Source: Notolepis coatsorum (taxonomy: Eukaryota > Chordata > Actinopteri > Aulopiformes > Paralepididae). From it: a stretch of DNA of 64,000 nt. Made by a program: the position numbers and the translations under genes. Below, in pieces: positions 1-10,626 of the stretch. Numbering within the stretch: the stretch's first letter is position 1; the number at the start of each line of letters is the position of its first letter. The notes under the pieces are model-generated. The model did no database searches. It was not told the origin of the DNA and was given only the letters and a program-made list of their open reading frames with translations. Where the stretch lies: positions 88,488,985 through 88,552,984 of the forward strand of contig OZ020598.1 in the NCBI GenBank assembly GCA_963971535.1, written 5' to 3'.

Positions 1-307
1 GGAGGCAGCCTGTCGCATATTTTCACCGCAGCAGCTCGAACTCTCAGTGGCGAGGAGTAACGCGTGGGAGGCTCACGCTGCCCCCGCTACTTCCTGCTTC
101 AGTCGCACCGGCGTCACCAAACCGACCTGTAGGAGTCGCCGTCCACAACGTCAAATCCCTACCCACCGGCTTTCCCACTCTAACACTTGCCAATTGTGTT
201 AGTATGAACGACCGGCCAGCCGGTAGCAACGCAGAGAGCTGGGCTCGAACCCAGCGTATCCTGCGTTGGAGGCGAGCGCCTTGCCCACTGCGTCCAATCA
301 GCCGCCC
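1..307 (-). repeat. SINE A copy 1 (tRNA-derived SINE, cut by window edge)
   Basis: Minus-strand copy of a roughly 430-470 bp SINE found at least six times here (11439, 33029, 34754, 39738, 57314). The tRNA-like head is at the right end: read on the minus strand it starts GGGCGGCT and carries a B box close to GGTTCGAGCCC near position 250. The body contains the family block GACCTGTAGGAGTCGC near 125-145. The poly(A) side lies left of position 1, so only one end is visible. Confidence 0.85.
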
Positions 308-823
308 CGAATTCTAACATTCTAATTAACTATATAATAACTGGTTATACAAAATGGACAATAGAACACTGGAACTGGAAATCCTTCAAATCTTTTCAAA
401 AACGGGGACTGACTTCGCATATAGACTAGGCATTTATAGCTGTTCCAATGTAAATGTGCCTTCCTCCGTGCACTTTCGCCCACTCTGAAGTCGGACTCGG
501 TGTGCCAGGCCACGCTCACGTTCTCGCACGAAACCCGCGAGTGCCTGAGTGCGCGACTGGTCTGCCTGCGCCAAGTTGTATGCAGTGATGAAAGGTCTTT
601 CCCAGCAGAACACAAGTGTAACAAGTTACTTAACGTTACACAGGTCGCGCTACGCATGCTTAGCTTGCTAACGTTAGATAGCAGTGTTGATAAGGAGTCG
701 TCTGCCAACAAAGATGTTGTTTCATTCTGCCTAAAGCCAAGACTCGACAATGCAAGCTTTTCACAATGCAAGCTGGTCAAGTTACAACTAATCCTGGGAG
801 CGGAGAGGTTTATGAGGGAGGGG
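308..823. other. Unassigned interval
   Basis: Open frames exist on both strands between about 322 and 913, but they show no recognisable domain, no splice framework and no similarity to anything else in the window. I see no gene here. Confidence 0.4.
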
Positions 824-889
824 ACTCACTCACTCACTCACTCACTCACTCACTCACTCACTCACTCACTCACTCACTCACTCACTCAC
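824..889. repeat. (ACTC)n microsatellite
   Basis: About 66 bp of pure 4-bp repeat, followed by a T-run. The same motif forms a longer tract at 61343-61516. Confidence 0.97.
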
Positions 890-975
890 ACTTTTTTTTT
901 TTACACGAATTAGGCTAACAATTCTGATTCTTGAACCTATTTTATTCAACAGGAAGAGATTGATTTACATATATA

Positions 976-1986
976 CAGGGCTCTACGCTAACTTTCCCCC
1001 CAAAGAGCACACAAATGAAAAAATGTTGGAGCACACAAAGAAATTTAGGAGCACAGAAAGAAATTTAGGAGCACAGTGAGAAATGTTCAAATAACACAGA
1101 GTTTATTAACAAACTATTTATTACATGCATATTATACTGTGCGTTAGGGGTGTAACGATGCGACCTCACAATGATTAAATTCGATTACGATTCTTCAGGC
1201 AACGATTCAATGCATCATGAAATCTCTTCATTTGACCACGATTCGATTCGATACATTTTCTATCAGTTAATTCCCCCCAAAAAAATGTATACACAAATGT
1301 GGCTGGGGGAACTGATTCACATGAATGGACTATAGGTAAATACATTTTATTTAATTTTATTTTATTCCGATTCTAATCGATTCTAACATTTTCAAATTGA
1401 TGCAGTTGAATCGTCACATTAGGATTGATGCATTTCGATGCATCGTTACACCACTACTGTGCGTGTGTGTGCATACTAAGGGACAAAAATCTGTCCAATA
1501 GCACATACCACCAAAATCACACATTGGCCCATGCCTACTAGACGATAGCTGCTTTTGTATGTACATTTAACATTTACATTTAAATGTAATGTAAATGTAT
1601 GTTGTTGTAGTATAGCAGTATAGCTTAGTTAGAGTTAGCAGCTAACATTAGTTAAGGTTTTTAGCATGACGTGGGTATACTATACAGGAATGGTGAGGAT
1701 GCAAAGCATGTTAGACCATTGGACCCATTGCACATAGAAACAGCGTGACTCACGAGATGAGTTGTTACAGAGCTGTCAAACGCAGGGCTGAATAGCTAGA
1801 TGTCATAGCTTCTAAAATTTAAGGTCCGCACTGCTTTGTGTCTAATATGAAATGACAATTGTGCGTTGACACGCCCACTATGCAAAACTATTACTCTCAC
1901 ACTGTGCTCCTAAATGATTTTTCCGAGTTCGCACAAATCTATTTTTGGGGAAAATGTGAGTCAAATGCTCACACTGTAGAGCCCTG
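976..1986. mobile_element. hAT-like non-autonomous DNA element
   Basis: The ends are inverted copies beginning CAGGGCTCTAC, the usual hAT terminal form. Just inside, GAGCACA and TGTGCTC blocks also mirror each other. No transposase frame is present. The flanks are AT-rich and overlap the CAG end (ATATACAG occurs at both sides), so the exact duplication is ambiguous. A second element is nested at 1145-1456. Confidence 0.75.
1145..1456. mobile_element. hAT-type MITE with 8-bp target duplication
   Basis: The 17-bp terminal inverted repeats TAGGGGTGTAACGATGC and TAGTGGTGTAACGATGC differ at one base. CTGTGCGT is duplicated exactly at 1137-1144 and 1457-1464. The interior is AT-rich with ATTCGATT-like motifs and has no coding capacity. 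It lies inside the 976-1986 element and is therefore younger than it. Confidence 0.88.
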
Positions 1987-2990
1987 ATATACAGTATGAT
2001 CTTTTTTAATAAAATCTTATCTCCTGTGCTGCACAAGCACTAACATAGTGTGGAGTGGAGAGATAACACATAATACACATAATAACAAATGGAGATTAGC
2101 TATAGTATATAACTCAGTAATTTTTTAACTTTTCAACAGCGTCAAATATTAATTATAATTATAATTTGAATTAATTAATTAAAGAATTTAATAAAGAATT
2201 TTCCATGTTCTGTCATCTAATAATATATTCCATTACTTTTCCTGATATGTTTTTGCCGTGGTATCATTTTAGAATCAGTATCGTGATACTGGTATATCGG
2301 TACGGGCTGGTATCGGTATCGAAGTCAAAATGTTGGTATTGTGACAACACTAATCGATACAGCAATAGGCCTATATGTCGATATTTTGCATGCCGATATT
2401 ACGTCGATACAGTGATGCCAAGTATCAATATAAAATAGAATAAAACCACAATCCCATGCTTGACAATCCCATTTGAGCAAAATAAAAATGAGTCTTATTA
2501 GATAAAACACATGATGTATATATATTTTTATTTGCAGATGTTAATAAAGTGAACAAAGAGAACATCATTTGCAGTTAAAAAAAATTTATAAAGCGCAATA
2601 TATCGCAATATTGTGACTAGTATCGCGATAATATCGCATCGTGGGGCCTTCACGATGATTCCCATCCCTCTTGTTGTGGCGTAGGTCAGGTGTAGTGCTT
2701 TTCTACCATTTTCTAAAGCCTACACTCACATCAGTTGCTTGTTGATTTCATTGCTTTTGTTTCCTTTGTGTCTTTGCCTAAGTCAGCTTGTGTGTATCAC
2801 GCTACTTGCTCGTGCTTTATGAGGGTGCTGTTCCCTCGGGCTGGGGGGGATAGCAGGTCACAGTCACAGAACACATTAAAACCACCGCTTGGAGCACAGA
2901 CCCCGGTGCTGCTGCATGTAAGACACAGATAGTATACACATACTGATCACAATGGAGCCTAGCTACACATCATGCCCACAATGATGGGAC
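1987..2990. other. AT-rich interval with a degenerate TATCG-rich repeat
   Basis: Between about 2270 and 2670 many short TATCG and CGATA motifs in both orientations end in a block reading like a MITE terminus (GATTCCCATCCCT). I could not define both ends. The rest shows no gene. Confidence 0.4.
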
Positions 2991-3519
2991 TTAAAGGAAC
3001 ACGCCAACATTTTGGGAAATTAATGGCCATGTCCGCTTCCATTCATTGTGCTAAGCTAGGCTAACGTGCAGCCAGATAGCTTTCTACTGAACACACAGAG
3101 AGGAAACTGGTATCTATCTTCTTGTCAAGAATCAAGAATCAAGAGGTTTATTTGTCACATACATACCAGGGCATACAGTGAAATGTGGGTGGTCATGCCC
3201 GCATTGATTGTGCAAAATACAATAATAAAATAGGCATAGAAAAAAAAATAGGTAAGACACAAGATATGCATGATAAAAAAAAGACATGCTAAGTTCCTGA
3301 GAAACACTACTATACAATATACAATTTAAAACTATACTATACAGTACCTCCTTCCTTTAAAGTGACTTTCCATTTTTAAAGTGACATTTTGTTTAGTGAT
3401 TGTTTTAGCGGTTGCCGCATGAGTGTTGTTGTTAGGGTGGTGGGAGTCTTTCATTATTCTGCAGTCTCTCTGGAGAAGACGGTAAGCTAATTTACCAAAA
3501 TGTTGGCGTGTTCCTTTAA
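2991..3519. mobile_element. TTAA-bounded MITE with nested LINE-tail-like insert
   Basis: Both ends read TTAAAGGAACACGCCAACAT in inverted orientation, so the element may be flanked by a TTAA duplication. A segment at about 3124-3330 beginning with AATCAAGA repeats and containing TTTATTTGTCACAT resembles a LINE tail and interrupts it. Another copy of the inner part, in opposite orientation, lies at 43205-43321 and 43549-43590. Confidence 0.7.
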
Positions 3520-4062
3520 CGTTACAAGATTTCAATCCCTGGTCAAATATAGTTGGCAATTAATCCATAGGCTCCGTGCGAGGTACATACTATCTGTTAC
3601 GGTCTCTAGATGTGTGTGGTTATGAATATAGCCAGGTGGCTTCTTGGAAAAACTATTGGCTCACTTGTATTCGCTGCTGCATATTAAAGGGACACTTCAC
3701 CAAAAAACAATGCTGATTTATTTAGCACATAATCTCACACACATCCAAAAACTGCAGCAGATGTCTTAATTCACAACTACAATAAAGCTGAGAGCTCAGC
3801 CCACACACAATATCAACTCTGGCTACACTAGCGCATAAGCAAGTGCTCATGCAGCCAAATATCAAGCCAGGCGTCGCATTATTACACAATCATTATCAAA
3901 TAAATGCACAACCAGTCAACAAGATAAACTCACACAGTAATTAACACAGTGGCAGGTGCTGCTGCTGAGGCCATTAAATCACATAATAACTCACCCTGAA
4001 TGGATATTGGATACTGTGGAATGTTCGCTCATAGCAGTTGACACCTGTCAATCAAGTCAAGT
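3520..4062. other. Unassigned interval
   Basis: It contains one possible element end (TTAAAGGGACACTTCACC near 3685) without a partner. No coding evidence. Confidence 0.35.
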
Positions 4063-4839
4063 CAAGTGTGCCTTTATTTTTTTTTTAAACTTACATTTTT
4101 ATTTAACATTTATAGACATACAACACAACATTTACAGTGACATCCATAACATAACAACATACAGGTCCGGGCTCCCCCGCATCCCAGGTCCGTCCCACGT
4201 GGGGCCCAGCACTCAGCGACACGGGTACCTTGAATTTGATTGGGCCAGACCTAGTAGAGGGGCGAGGGGTGATACTCCCCCCCACCGAGCCAAGTCCGCT
4301 ACCTCCCATGTCACAAAGCCCCCCACCACACGCACAACGAACCCACCACCCACGAGATCCCACTCTCCCGGATCCCCCTGAGAGAAACCCCGCCCTCCTC
4401 CCCGAGAGATAGAACACCCCCATATCCTGGTCCACCATGCACGGAGCCGAGCACCCAGAGCCCCCACCCGCCCCCGCCAGACCGCCAGGCCCCCGGCCCA
4501 CGAGAGCCCCAAGCCCAGGTCCGCAGAAGGTCTAAGCACCACGCCTCAATGGCCCCCGACCCCCCGCGACCCCAAGCCCGGTGCCCCCCCGGCCCGGAGA
4601 CCAGACCGCCCGGCCACTACGGTCGAGGACCCCAGGAAACCTCGCCCCCCCCACACCAATCCCACAAACGCAAGGCCCCCCCTCCCCCGGGTCGAACCAC
4701 CGGAACGATGGCCCCTCCCCCTGACCCCACTGAACCCACTGTACCTCCCATGTCACCGACATCACCGCATACATTTATGAAATTAAAACTAACCACACAA
4801 TAAGAAAAAATGACATGTATATAAATGGTTATATGGTTC

Positions 4840-5220
4840 GCACTCTTTCCCCGGTTGGCGGTTTGGAGGGGGATCAGCCCTCCCACTGGAGAAGCCCCCC
4901 CCCCCAGAGACGGAGATACCCCCCGAAGGAGGCTCTCCAAGCCTCTCTTCATGTCCAACATTTTGAATTCTTGTCCTTCATATTTGTCCATGTGCACATT
5001 TAAAGCAACTGCTATTCTAACATAACTTTGAAGAAATAATATAAAAGAAGACTAAAGACAATTGGCACTTCCCAGGTAATTCCTTTTAACCCTGTTTGAC
5101 CCCTGTTGGCGGGTTGGAGAGGTAAGGCTCTCCTGGAGAGGGCCCCTCCTATAACGACGGAGATGTCCCCTGTGGGGGTTCTCCAATGTCCCTATTATTG
5201 TCCAACATTTTATTTGAATC
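4840..5220. repeat. Diverged direct duplication in the retroelement 3' region
   Basis: Two segments (about 4850-4985 and 5100-5230) share, in order, GTTGGCGG, GGAGA, GACGGAGAT, TCTCCAA and TGTCCAACATTTT. The copies have diverged strongly, so the duplication is older than this insertion. Confidence 0.6.
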
Positions 5221-5557
5221 TTTATCTTTCATATGATAGTACATTCCCAGAGCTCCCGATCAGGTCTCTGAATGTGATTCCCCATGTTCCCCGTCCTCTT
5301 AGCTGTGTGTCCTGTGTGTTAGTGTCTATAGTTTAGTCTAGTACGTATTATTTGTATTATATGTCCCGAGTCAAGTCTCCATTTCCCCAACTAATGTGTT
5401 CACCTTGTCTGTATTCCCAGTGGTCTGTGTGTTGTTTGCAGTATGTCTTGAATCATTGCCTCCATTCACTATCTAATTATATGCATAATATGGTATTGAA
5501 TCTTGGTCGGTGTGTATGACCTCAGTGCTCGAGTCCTGCTTGGTGTGTGAGACTTCG

Positions 5558-6562
5558 TTATTCGAGTTCTGGCTGGTCCGGTTGATCTCGGTGCTCGGGT
5601 CCCGGTTGGTGTGTGTGGCCTCCGTGTTCGCATCTTGGCCGGCCCGGGCGACCCCCGCGCCTGCATCTCGTGTGCGGATGGTCCGGCCGACCTCGGTGCC
5701 CGAGTCCCGGTTGGTCCGTTTGTATCCAGCGTCTCCCTGTCCCTCCCCCGGGGGCCGTCTGTTTCGCCTCTCCCGAACCAGCCTCCATGCTCCTCCGAAC
5801 ACCCCACCTTGCATCGAGTCCAGTCCGTGTGTTGGCCATGTTAGCTTGTAGCTCCCTCGCCCACCAGGCCTTGCTGCGGCCCCACATCCCCTTAGCTTGT
5901 ATCCCTTGCTGCTTCATTTTCACCGTGATAACTTCCATGTTAGCTTGCAGCTCCTTCTCCGGCCAGGCCTCGCTGCGGTCCAACGCCACGTTAGCTTGTA
6001 TTCCCCGACCCTTCTCCAACTCCTCCCGGAGTCCATCGCTGTTGCCCTGGATGTTCCGCGTGTTAGCTTGGATATCCATTGCGTTAGCCTGTTTGCTAGC
6101 TTGTAGCTCCTGGTTAGCTACTGCGCTAGCCTGTTGGCTAGCCAACGCGCTCTGCATTTCAGCTTGGATGCCGGCCCTTAATCCATCAATGCTGTCTTGA
6201 ATATTCTGTGTGCTCACATGGTTAGCCATTGCGCCAGCTTGTATGTTCCTCATGTTAGCCTGTGCGCTAGCTTGTATGCTATCTCGTACAGCTTGGATAG
6301 CTTTTGCGCTAGCTTGCACATTAGCTAGTAGCTCTTGGTTAGCCTTAGCTTGTAGCTCCTGGCTATCCTTGGCAGCATGTATGCTGGCCAGTATGATCGC
6401 TTGGAACCTCGCTAACCAGGCGGGCTCCACGGGGTCTCCGTCCCTGCCTACCTGCGTCACGCTCGCCTGAGCTATTTCTTCCATCATTTCCTCGTGTCTA
6501 GATCTTTCCTCCGGTGTTACGTCTTCTGGGGTCTTATTTCTCTCACTTTTTCTCGTGGACAT
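5558..6562 (-). CDS. ORF1-like coiled-coil protein of the retroelement, probably frameshifted
   Basis: The 334-codon minus-strand frame is started here at the ATG at 6562 (MSTRKSERNK); an upstream in-frame ATG at 6595 is possible. Residues about 20-60 are charged. Residues about 70-240 are a degenerate repeat rich in A, N, Q and I, with phrases such as QANMRNIQ and QANTRNIQ spaced in a heptad-like way, suggesting a long coiled coil as in LINE ORF1 proteins. The last part turns into a G/R/P-rich repeat. In another minus-strand frame (5473-5814) the same DNA gives a hydrophilic 12-residue repeat (TNRDPSTEINRT and relatives), so a frameshift near 5800 is likely. No RNA-recognition or zinc-knuckle motif was identified. 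Function is inferred from position and coiled-coil character only. Confidence 0.55.
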   Translation of the reverse strand: MSTRKSERNKTPEDVTPEERSRHEEMMEEIAQASVTQVGRDGDPVEPAWLARFQAIILASIHAAKDSQELQAKANQELLANVQASAKAIQAVRDSIQASAQANMRNIQAGAMANHVSTQNIQDSIDGLRAGIQAEMQSALASQQASAVANQELQASKQANAMDIQANTRNIQGNSDGLREELEKGRGIQANVALDRSEAWPEKELQANMEVITVKMKQQGIQAKGMWGRSKAWWARELQANMANTRTGLDARWGVRRSMEAGSGEAKQTAPGGGTGRRWIQTDQPGLGHRGRPDHPHTRCRRGGRPGRPRCEHGGHTHQPGPEHRDQPDQPELE

Positions 6563-6698
6563 CTTTCCTTTTCTCTTATATCTTTGAATTGTCACCTTTT
6601 ATTTTGTTTTAGACGGTTTTACTTCCCTTTCTCGATATTATTTGACCGGGAGCTCTTTCAATGGTCTCCTATCCACCCATCTTAAAACCGGAAGTCCC

Positions 6699-7130
6699 CA
6701 AGTGTGCCTTTATTAATCCCCTTGGGGAAATGCAGGTGTCATAGTAGCATGGGGGGATGGGGGAGGGGAGGTACAGGCAGGAAATAATTATATAAAACAA
6801 TTAAAATAATATAACATAATAATATAGAATAGAATTGTAGAATTTTGTTGTGACCCCTAAAAGCAGAGGGATGCCAGTTCATGCCCCCCTCCCCCCAACA
6901 TGTTTAAGCATAGAAAGAAGAAAGAATTGTCAAATTTGACACCAAATAACTTTTCTTTTATTCTCCCCTTTCAGGCCATTTAGCTTGATTAATAGATCAA
7001 ATATTCTTTATTTTACTAGTAAAAAACCAAAGCATCTAAACCAAATACTCCAATTATGGTAATGTGTTTGTATACCCCCCCCCCCCCCCCCCCACTGGTC
7101 CATTGAAGTAGTCCTAGCTGTTAGTGGCAG
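6699..7130. other. Remainder of an older repeat, then unassigned sequence with a 19-C run
   Basis: From 6699 the sequence TTTATTAATCCCCTTGGGGAAAT resembles a LINE 3' end and is the right half of the repeat split by the 4079-6698 insertion. A pure C-run occupies 7075-7093. No gene seen. Confidence 0.5.
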
Positions 7131-7164
7131 GCACTGATAGGTCCTGAGCAAATGTGCTGATTAT

Positions 7165-7250
7165 AGTTAATAGAATAGGATAAATACGAAATTGGGATGG
7201 GATGGGAGAAAAAAATTTAATGGGGAGAAAAAGTAGATAAAAAAGAATAT
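7165..7250 (+). repeat. SINE A tail fragment
   Basis: This stretch has GATAAATACGAAATTGGGAT, GGGAGAAAAA and AAAGTAGATAAAAAA in the same order as the last 80 bp of the complete SINE A copies at 11439 and 57314. The head and body are missing. Confidence 0.7.
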
Positions 7251-7433
7251 AAATAAGTTTGTCTGTTTTCCCTCAAATTTCTGATTTAAAAGGGGGACAT
7301 ATTATGGAAAATGGGTTTTGTCTAGTCTTTGTATGGATTTAGCAGTCTGTTGTGTTATTTAGGTGCTGGGGGGAAATTACATTACTTACTTAGATTATGT
7401 CAGATTAACACGCCATAACACATTAGCTTTTAA

Positions 7434-7919
7434 CCCTTTCACAACCACACCACAGAAGGTTAACCCTTTGTCGTGTGGCAGTGAAAGGGTTAACCTTCTG
7501 TATTGTCGCAGTGAAAGGGTTAACCTTTTGGTGGTGTGCAGCGGTGCGTTCCTGATATCAACTCTGATTGCACGCACGCTAATGACACCACGTGCACGCG
7601 CGCTCCCGCGCATGCGCATAAATGTCCCCTTGCTTGAGCACAGACTAAAGACAGTGCCTAATTGCCTCTACGAATGGAATGTAACACATATCATTCACAA
7701 GTTAGGTGTGAATGTATCTGAGAACGCATTTAACACACCTGACGACCGGCGCTATTGATATGCAAAGTAGCCCAGGTGGGTACTTTAATAGCGAGTTGGC
7801 GAGTGCAGCGCATTCCTGTGTGCGTGCACGCGCTTCTGCTCAAATCTTTGGCTGCACGGAGTGCAATCTCGTCCCATGAGCAACGCATCACTGGTGGTGT
7901 GGTAATGAAAGGGTTAATT
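7434..7919. repeat. TTAACCC-motif palindromic array (split by a MITE)
   Basis: One unit reads TTAACCCTTTCACAACCACA and at least three read as the reverse (GTGGCAGTGAAAGGGTTAAC). Units of about 30 bp are bounded by GTTAAC. The array is interrupted by the MITE at 7539-7893 and resumes with GTAATGAAAGGGTTAA. Related arrays lie at 37031-37125 and 60547-60673, and a single unit near 25912-25940. Confidence 0.8.
7539..7893. mobile_element. MITE B copy 1 (hAT-type) with 8-bp target duplication
   Basis: The element starts CAGCGGTGCGTT and ends AACGCATCACTG. GTGGTGTG is duplicated exactly at 7531-7538 and 7894-7901. The interior is CpG-rich near both ends (GTGCACGCGCGCTCCCGCGC), as in copies 42085, 44595 and 54213. 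It encodes nothing. It landed in the TTAACCC array and so postdates it. Confidence 0.85.
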
Positions 7920-7976
7920 TAGCATCAATCAGTGTTGCTTTCTGGAGCCCAAATTGTAAACGTTTCTTTGCTCTTG

Positions 7977-8905
7977 AATGAATGAATGAATGAAAACTTT
8001 ATTTAACAGATTGCAGAATGGGTACAATACAGTACAGCTCAATACATACAATTGTTAAGGGGATGCAGACCAGAGAAAGACTTTCGTCTTGTTTACATCA
8101 GGGTCCCCCATTTTCAATTCATTGTAACATATATGACATACAGATAGACAGTACTGCTACATCTATACATTTATGACATACCAGATTTGCAAATACAGTA
8201 CTGTTTGTGATACGAAAAGAGTCCAGAAAAGAAGTATATACATTTGACGTAGAAACTGTACATTGGAGGAGGTTGGGTAGGTGGGGGGGGGGGGGGGGGG
8301 GGGGGGTAGGAGTGGGGGGGAGGTTGGGTAGGAGGGGTGGGTGGGGGACACTGTACAACTGTACAGGCAACACTGTACATTGGAATATTGACAAGACCAT
8401 ACTTGGTCATTTTTACTGTACATTGGAGGGGGTTGTGTTAGGACATTTACATGGGCCAGTTTCGAATTGCAGTCTCCCGTAGGTGTTTTTTGAGAGTGTT
8501 TTTGAAAGTGGGTAGTGATTCACATTCCTTTACAGCTTTGGGTAGTGCATTCCACATTGATGTGGCATAATTGCGAAACGTGTTTAGTCCCTTGTTTGAG
8601 CCGAATCTGGGTTTAACATGATTTGTGGAGCTCCCTCTGGTGTTGTGATCGTGGTATTCACTGACCTTTGGGAAGTATTTTGACACAAGCTGACGACATG
8701 TCATTTGCATAAATTAGGAACAGTAGCGGACCTAGTATGCTTCCTTGTGGGGTAGCCAGGCAGGGAAGGAGATAAGCATCATACCCACCAGAAACTGCAT
8801 GTTCATCAACAAGGAAAGAGGTTCTGGAAAATACATAATTAAAATTAGATTTAAACATGAACAAACACGTCCCAGGGCTTCCAGGAAGTCCACATATATT
8901 CATAT
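7977..8905 (-). mobile_element. LINE copy, internally deleted (RT motif joined to C-terminus)
   Basis: On the minus strand, 8850-8700 encodes reverse-transcriptase block 5 (PQGSILGPLLFLIYANDM). It then jumps at about 8700 to the C-terminal region of the same family (SKYFPKVSEYHDHNTRGSS, WNALP), out of frame. The 3' untranslated region follows and ends in a 4-bp ATTC-type tail at 7977. A 24-G run at 8283-8306 interrupts it on the plus strand. The same C-terminus occurs at 41081-41554, and the 3' tail alone at 18565-18690 and 37805-37930. The C-terminal YTRGSS/NTRGSS motif is shared with the LINE at 55615. Confidence 0.9.
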
Positions 8906-10006
8906 AACATAATAATAATAAACTTTATTTGTATAGCACCTTTCATACAAAAATTGCAGCTTAAAGTGTTTCACAACAGAAGAAAAGGCATAAAACGAGC
9001 ATGTAAAGTGCAGACATATAAAATCACAGTTTTTCACATTAGGATCTAACATCCCTATAAAAATAGACAATAATAAAAGTTAAATAGAATAGACAAAGTA
9101 AAATAGTGCAATAGTGCAGTGCAATAAAATAGTAGAATAGAATAGACAGAGTAAAATTATGCAACAGTGCAGTGCAATAAAATAGTTCTGGATTACTGTT
9201 TAACAGTTTAACAGTCAAAGTCATCTTTACCTTCCTTGTTTGGTATCCACAGTTTTAAACCTGACAGTCTTCCTTCCTGTTTGATGCATGGTTTGATACA
9301 TAGTTGAAAAGATACACGTGTCCCCTTTAATCAAGAGAAAAAAGATGGCATGCTATGCTACCATAACACATGAAGAGAGTCACTCTGCATATTCGCAGGA
9401 TTTGCCTACAATGCAGGTAGATGCCATATGGGGCTTTTCTACGTCCCAGGGATTGTGATATTGTCATTCCCCGGGGCTATTGTCGTAGCAAGCCAAGTGT
9501 GCCTGGGGCATGTCTCCCTCTCTCCAGTCATACCAAGCTAATCACTAACCCCTCCCTAACCTGTTTACAACTCCCTGGGGACCGGCCATCGCCAAGGAAA
9601 CTATTGTTTGCACGGAGCTGGTGGCCCCCATCTGCCAAACGCTTCCCTGCTGATATACAGTCATTTAATTGAATGATTTGTGGCAGCTGATATAAATTTA
9701 AGTCTTTTATGTGTCAAAGGGTTGCTTTATTTGGCTTTCCTTGGGCAATATCAGATGTAAAGTGACCTTAGAGATGGACCTTAGACCTGGTACTGGTATT
9801 GGATATATTGGGCTGATACCAGGCTGAGATAGGATAGGGTATCATTATCTGACATTTCCCCCCCATTGCTAAAATCACAGCTAACATGTCAGAGATCAAA
9901 GCAAAGCAACTTAATTATCTTCCTGTTCGCACACAGCATGTCGGATCTCACTAATGGAGAAACATGTATCACTCGATCGCACTGCTTAATCATTTCTGTG
10001 CAATAA
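8906..10006. other. Unassigned interval with minor repeats
   Basis: At 8909-8960 a TTTATTTGTATAGCACCTTT stretch is a widespread fish repeat tail. At 9070-9190 two diverged copies of a 65-bp AATAGAATAGAC-containing unit occur. Frames at 9421-9672 have no recognisable product. No gene supported. Confidence 0.4.
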
Positions 10007-10012
10007 TCAGAA

Positions 10013-10550
10013 GAAGCTTCTATCCCCAGGCCATCAGGCTGCTAAACGAACAATAATCGCTAAACGAACAATAATCACTATGCAACAACCATCAAATGCA
10101 CACAGCACACACACCCACACGCACACACTCACTCAAACAAACAACACACTGCAGCACCCACTCTCCACACTTTAGATCACACAAACACACTTACACTTTA
10201 TATTTATTGATAAAGGATTTGCACTACAACTCGTACACCTACTGTGAATTGTACCTAAATTGCACCTCGTCCCATTTCTCCATTTCTGCCTTGCACTATA
10301 TAGTATTGTATATTAGTACACTGCACAGTATTGTATATTGTATGGTAACTACGTCTATTCTGCATCGAACATTGTACATATGTCTAAACTGAACACTGTG
10401 ACCTCATTTTTTTACTTCTAATTTTACTATGTTATTTTATTTCATACTTATCTTGTCTTGCACAGTCTCTGGAGCGCAACAGTAAGAAGCATTTTGTACA
10501 AAAGTATTCTGTACTTCTGTATGACAACTATTAAAGAAACTTGAACTTAA
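10013..10550 (+). mobile_element. LINE 3' end (last codons plus 3' UTR)
   Basis: The frame SFYPQAIRLLNEQ then stop (10014-10055) is typical of the last residues of fish non-LTR reverse transcriptases. A CA-rich and AT-rich 3' untranslated region follows and ends at CTTGAACTT. An inverted copy of the same 3' region is at 10716-11106. Confidence 0.75.
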
Positions 10551-10626
10551 TAATAACAACCCCAAACTAACAGACAATGTTTAGGCCTATATTATTCAGC
10601 GTAAGCGGGCTAAAGGATTGGATTGG

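Larger units (their letters stand above)
4079..6698 (-). mobile_element. Non-LTR retroelement with ORF1 only, 16-bp target duplication
   Basis: CAAGTGTGCCTTTATT is repeated exactly at 4063-4078 and 6699-6714. Read on the minus strand, the element starts CTTCCGGTTTTAAGATGG at 6698, as fish L1-type 5' ends do, carries an ORF from 6562, then a long GC-rich region. It ends with an AATAAA-bearing AT-rich stretch and a short A-run at 4079. No reverse transcriptase or endonuclease motif is present in any frame. It was mobilised as a unit, presumably by enzymes from another element, which makes it a HAL1-like half-LINE. It sits inside an older repeat whose right part continues with AATCCCCTTGGGG at 6715. 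Confidence 0.85.
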
